From Dyella tabacisoli (GTDB lineage Bacteria > Pseudomonadota > Gammaproteobacteria > Xanthomonadales > Rhodanobacteraceae), in assembly GCF_003350925.1 (NCBI RefSeq), contig NZ_KZ857182.1, positions 54,087-118,086 of the forward strand: a stretch of 64,000 bases of DNA. Direction: 5' to 3'. This document shows, in pieces, positions 62,783 through 64,000 of this stretch (position 1 is its first letter; the number at the start of each line of letters is the position of its first letter). Below the pieces are notes generated by a model that saw only the letters and a list, made by a program, of their open reading frames with translations, had not been told where the DNA came from and searched no databases. A program made the position numbers and the translations under genes.

Positions 62783-63970
62783 ATGAATACACCTATTGAT
62801 GCCGCTCCCGCCGCCCTTCCCGTCATCCGCCTGAAATCCGACCGACCACCAGGCCACCCCTGGGTATGGTCGGCGCAGGTCTACAAACCCGAGATGCGCC
62901 TGCCGCCCGGCAGCGTCGTCGATGTCATGGATGCGAAAGACCGTTTCGTCGGCCGCGGCTTCTGGAACGGCCATGCGCGCATTGCCCTGCGCATGCTTAC
63001 CAACAACCCCGACGAGGCCATCGACGCCGACTGGATCGGCGCCCGCATCGACCGCGCCGTGGCGCTGCGGCGCGAATGGCTGCAGCTCGACAAGATGAGC
63101 GATGCCTGGCGTGTCGTGCATAGCGAGGGCGACGACTTGTCCGGCCTGATCGTCGATCGTTACGCCGACATCCTGGTCATCGAATACTTTGCCGCCGGCA
63201 TGTGGCGCCTGCGCGAAACCATCCATGCCGCGCTGTTACGGCACTTCCCCGGCGCACGGCTGTACTGGTTCGCCGAATCCCACGTGCAACGACAGGAATC
63301 GTTCGACTGCCGCAGCGGCGATGTACCCGATGCCGTCGAAGTGCATGAGCACGGCCTGCGCTTTCATGCCGCACCGGGTTCTGGCCACAAAACCGGTTTT
63401 TTCGCCGACCAGCGCGACAATCGCCACCACTTCGCGCGACTGGCCAAAGGCCGCCGCGTACTCGACCTGTGCTGCAACGCCGGCGGTTTCGCCGTGCACG
63501 CCATGGCCGGCGGCGCGCTTGAAGCGACCGGCGTGGATATGGATGCCGGCATCCTGGACATCGCACGCGCCAATGCCGCCGCCAACGACGTCACCGTAGG
63601 TTTCGAGCAAGCCGACATCTTCGACTGGCTGCGCCAAGCAGCAGCACGCGGCGAGCAATACGATGCCGTCGTACTCGACCCGGCCAAGCTCACCCGCGAC
63701 CGCAGCAAAGTCATCGACGCGCTAAAAAAGTATTTCGCGATGAACCGCCTTGCGCTCGACGTCATCCCGCCAGGCGGGCTCCTGCTGACCTGCTCCTGCA
63801 CCGGCCTGGTCAGCGAAGCTGACTTTCTGGAAATGCTACGCCGCGTCGCCCTCAACGCCGGCCGCGAAATCCAGGTACTGCACATGGCCGGCGCCGGCGC
63901 CGATCACCCCTTCCGCAGCGATGTGCAGGAAGGACGCTATTTGAAGGCAGTGTTCTGCCGGGTGCTATAA
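62783..63970 (+). CDS. RlmI-like 23S rRNA (cytosine-C5) methyltransferase
   Basis: About 395 residues from MNTPIDAAPAALPVIRLKSD; the in-frame extension to 62633 overlaps the terminator. N-terminal PUA-like domain (GHPWVWSAQVYKPEMRLPPG, DAKDRFVGRGFWNGHARIAL), then an RlmI/class I SAM-dependent methyltransferase: KTGFFADQRDNRHHFARLA, VLDLCCNAGGFAVHAMAGGA (SAM motif), DAVVLDPAKLTRDRSKVID, and LLLTCSCTGLVSEADFLEML with the catalytic cysteine region. It methylates a cytosine in 23S rRNA. The stop codon is followed at once by the GGGGAAC repeat at 63971. Confidence 0.87.
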   Translation: MNTPIDAAPAALPVIRLKSDRPPGHPWVWSAQVYKPEMRLPPGSVVDVMDAKDRFVGRGFWNGHARIALRMLTNNPDEAIDADWIGARIDRAVALRREWLQLDKMSDAWRVVHSEGDDLSGLIVDRYADILVIEYFAAGMWRLRETIHAALLRHFPGARLYWFAESHVQRQESFDCRSGDVPDAVEVHEHGLRFHAAPGSGHKTGFFADQRDNRHHFARLAKGRRVLDLCCNAGGFAVHAMAGGALEATGVDMDAGILDIARANAAANDVTVGFEQADIFDWLRQAAARGEQYDAVVLDPAKLTRDRSKVIDALKKYFAMNRLALDVIPPGGLLLTCSCTGLVSEADFLEMLRRVALNAGREIQVLHMAGAGADHPFRSDVQEGRYLKAVFCRVL

Positions 63971-64000
63971 GAACGGGGAACGGGGAACGGGGAACGGGGA
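63971..64000 (+). repeat. GGGGAAC heptamer element, copy 4 (cut by window edge)
   Basis: A GAAC remnant and at least three complete GGGGAAC units begin directly after the stop codon of the RlmI-like gene; the core, if present, lies outside. Confidence 0.9.

Overview
The window reads as chromosomal DNA of a GC-rich gammaproteobacterium of the Xanthomonadales, most like Rhodanobacteraceae (Dyella/Rhodanobacter type). This is inferred from gene content: DUF2884-, DUF2845- and DUF6491-type exported proteins, an Oar-like TonB receptor, a lipase effector with a XVIPCD-type C-terminus typical of Xanthomonadales killing type IV secretion systems, and G-rich heptamer repeats. No rRNA, tRNA, CRISPR array, prophage or intact insertion sequence was found. 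Most of the window is ordinary chromosome; the unusual material is mainly intergenic.

Layout. 0-5 kb: a partial GT4 glycosyltransferase, a zinc-finger protein, a Yip1 membrane protein, YceI, a RutE-type nitroreductase and an ELM1-like protein. 5-6.5 kb: a repeat-rich stretch with a decayed REP-associated transposase. 6.5-11.7 kb: a GH50-like lipoprotein, an APC permease, a NIPSNAP protein, and an ATP-grasp gene behind a promoter, a 22-bp palindrome and an S-adenosylhomocysteine (SAH) riboswitch-like leader. 12-15.3 kb: a lipoprotein with ankyrin-like repeats (putative immunity protein) followed by the lipase effector. 15.6-22.9 kb: dinB, a divergent dapB homologue, lpdA and aceF, and an MscS channel. 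23-31.2 kb: small exported proteins, a peroxiredoxin, UspA and a ferritin-like protein. 31.2-37.6 kb: a LytTR regulator, then an MFS/GDSL/aldo-keto reductase run divergent from a LysR gene and a GST. 37.7-46.7 kb: a GtrII-like glucosyltransferase, a two-component system, an M3 peptidase, an AraC regulator, bluB, an esterase and an ElaB-like protein. 46.7-64 kb: aceE, maeB, a QEGLA protein, rsgA, an aminotransferase with a GDSL hydrolase, an LpxH-like phosphatase, a glutaredoxin/IscA-like/rhodanese fusion, a TonB-dependent receptor and an RlmI-like methyltransferase.

Central metabolism is represented by the pyruvate dehydrogenase components (aceF-lpdA near 20 kb, aceE about 25 kb away) and the NADP-malic enzyme next to aceE. 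Envelope functions include the glycosyltransferases, the LpxH-like enzyme, the MscS channel and the TonB receptor.

The most notable signals are: (1) the SAH riboswitch-like leader in front of an ATP-grasp gene; (2) the lipase effector/lipoprotein pair, with no secretion apparatus in the window; (3) a dispersed element made of a GGGGAAC array, an A-rich core and GTTCCCC runs, whose copies lie against stop codons and in one case supply the C-terminus of MscS; (4) a second, REP-like hairpin family (GTAGGTTGGG...) placed exactly at the stop codons of three genes, close to a decayed RAYT transposase. Start codons were chosen by eye from Shine-Dalgarno sequences and expected N-termini; family assignments are from recognised motifs, not database searches.
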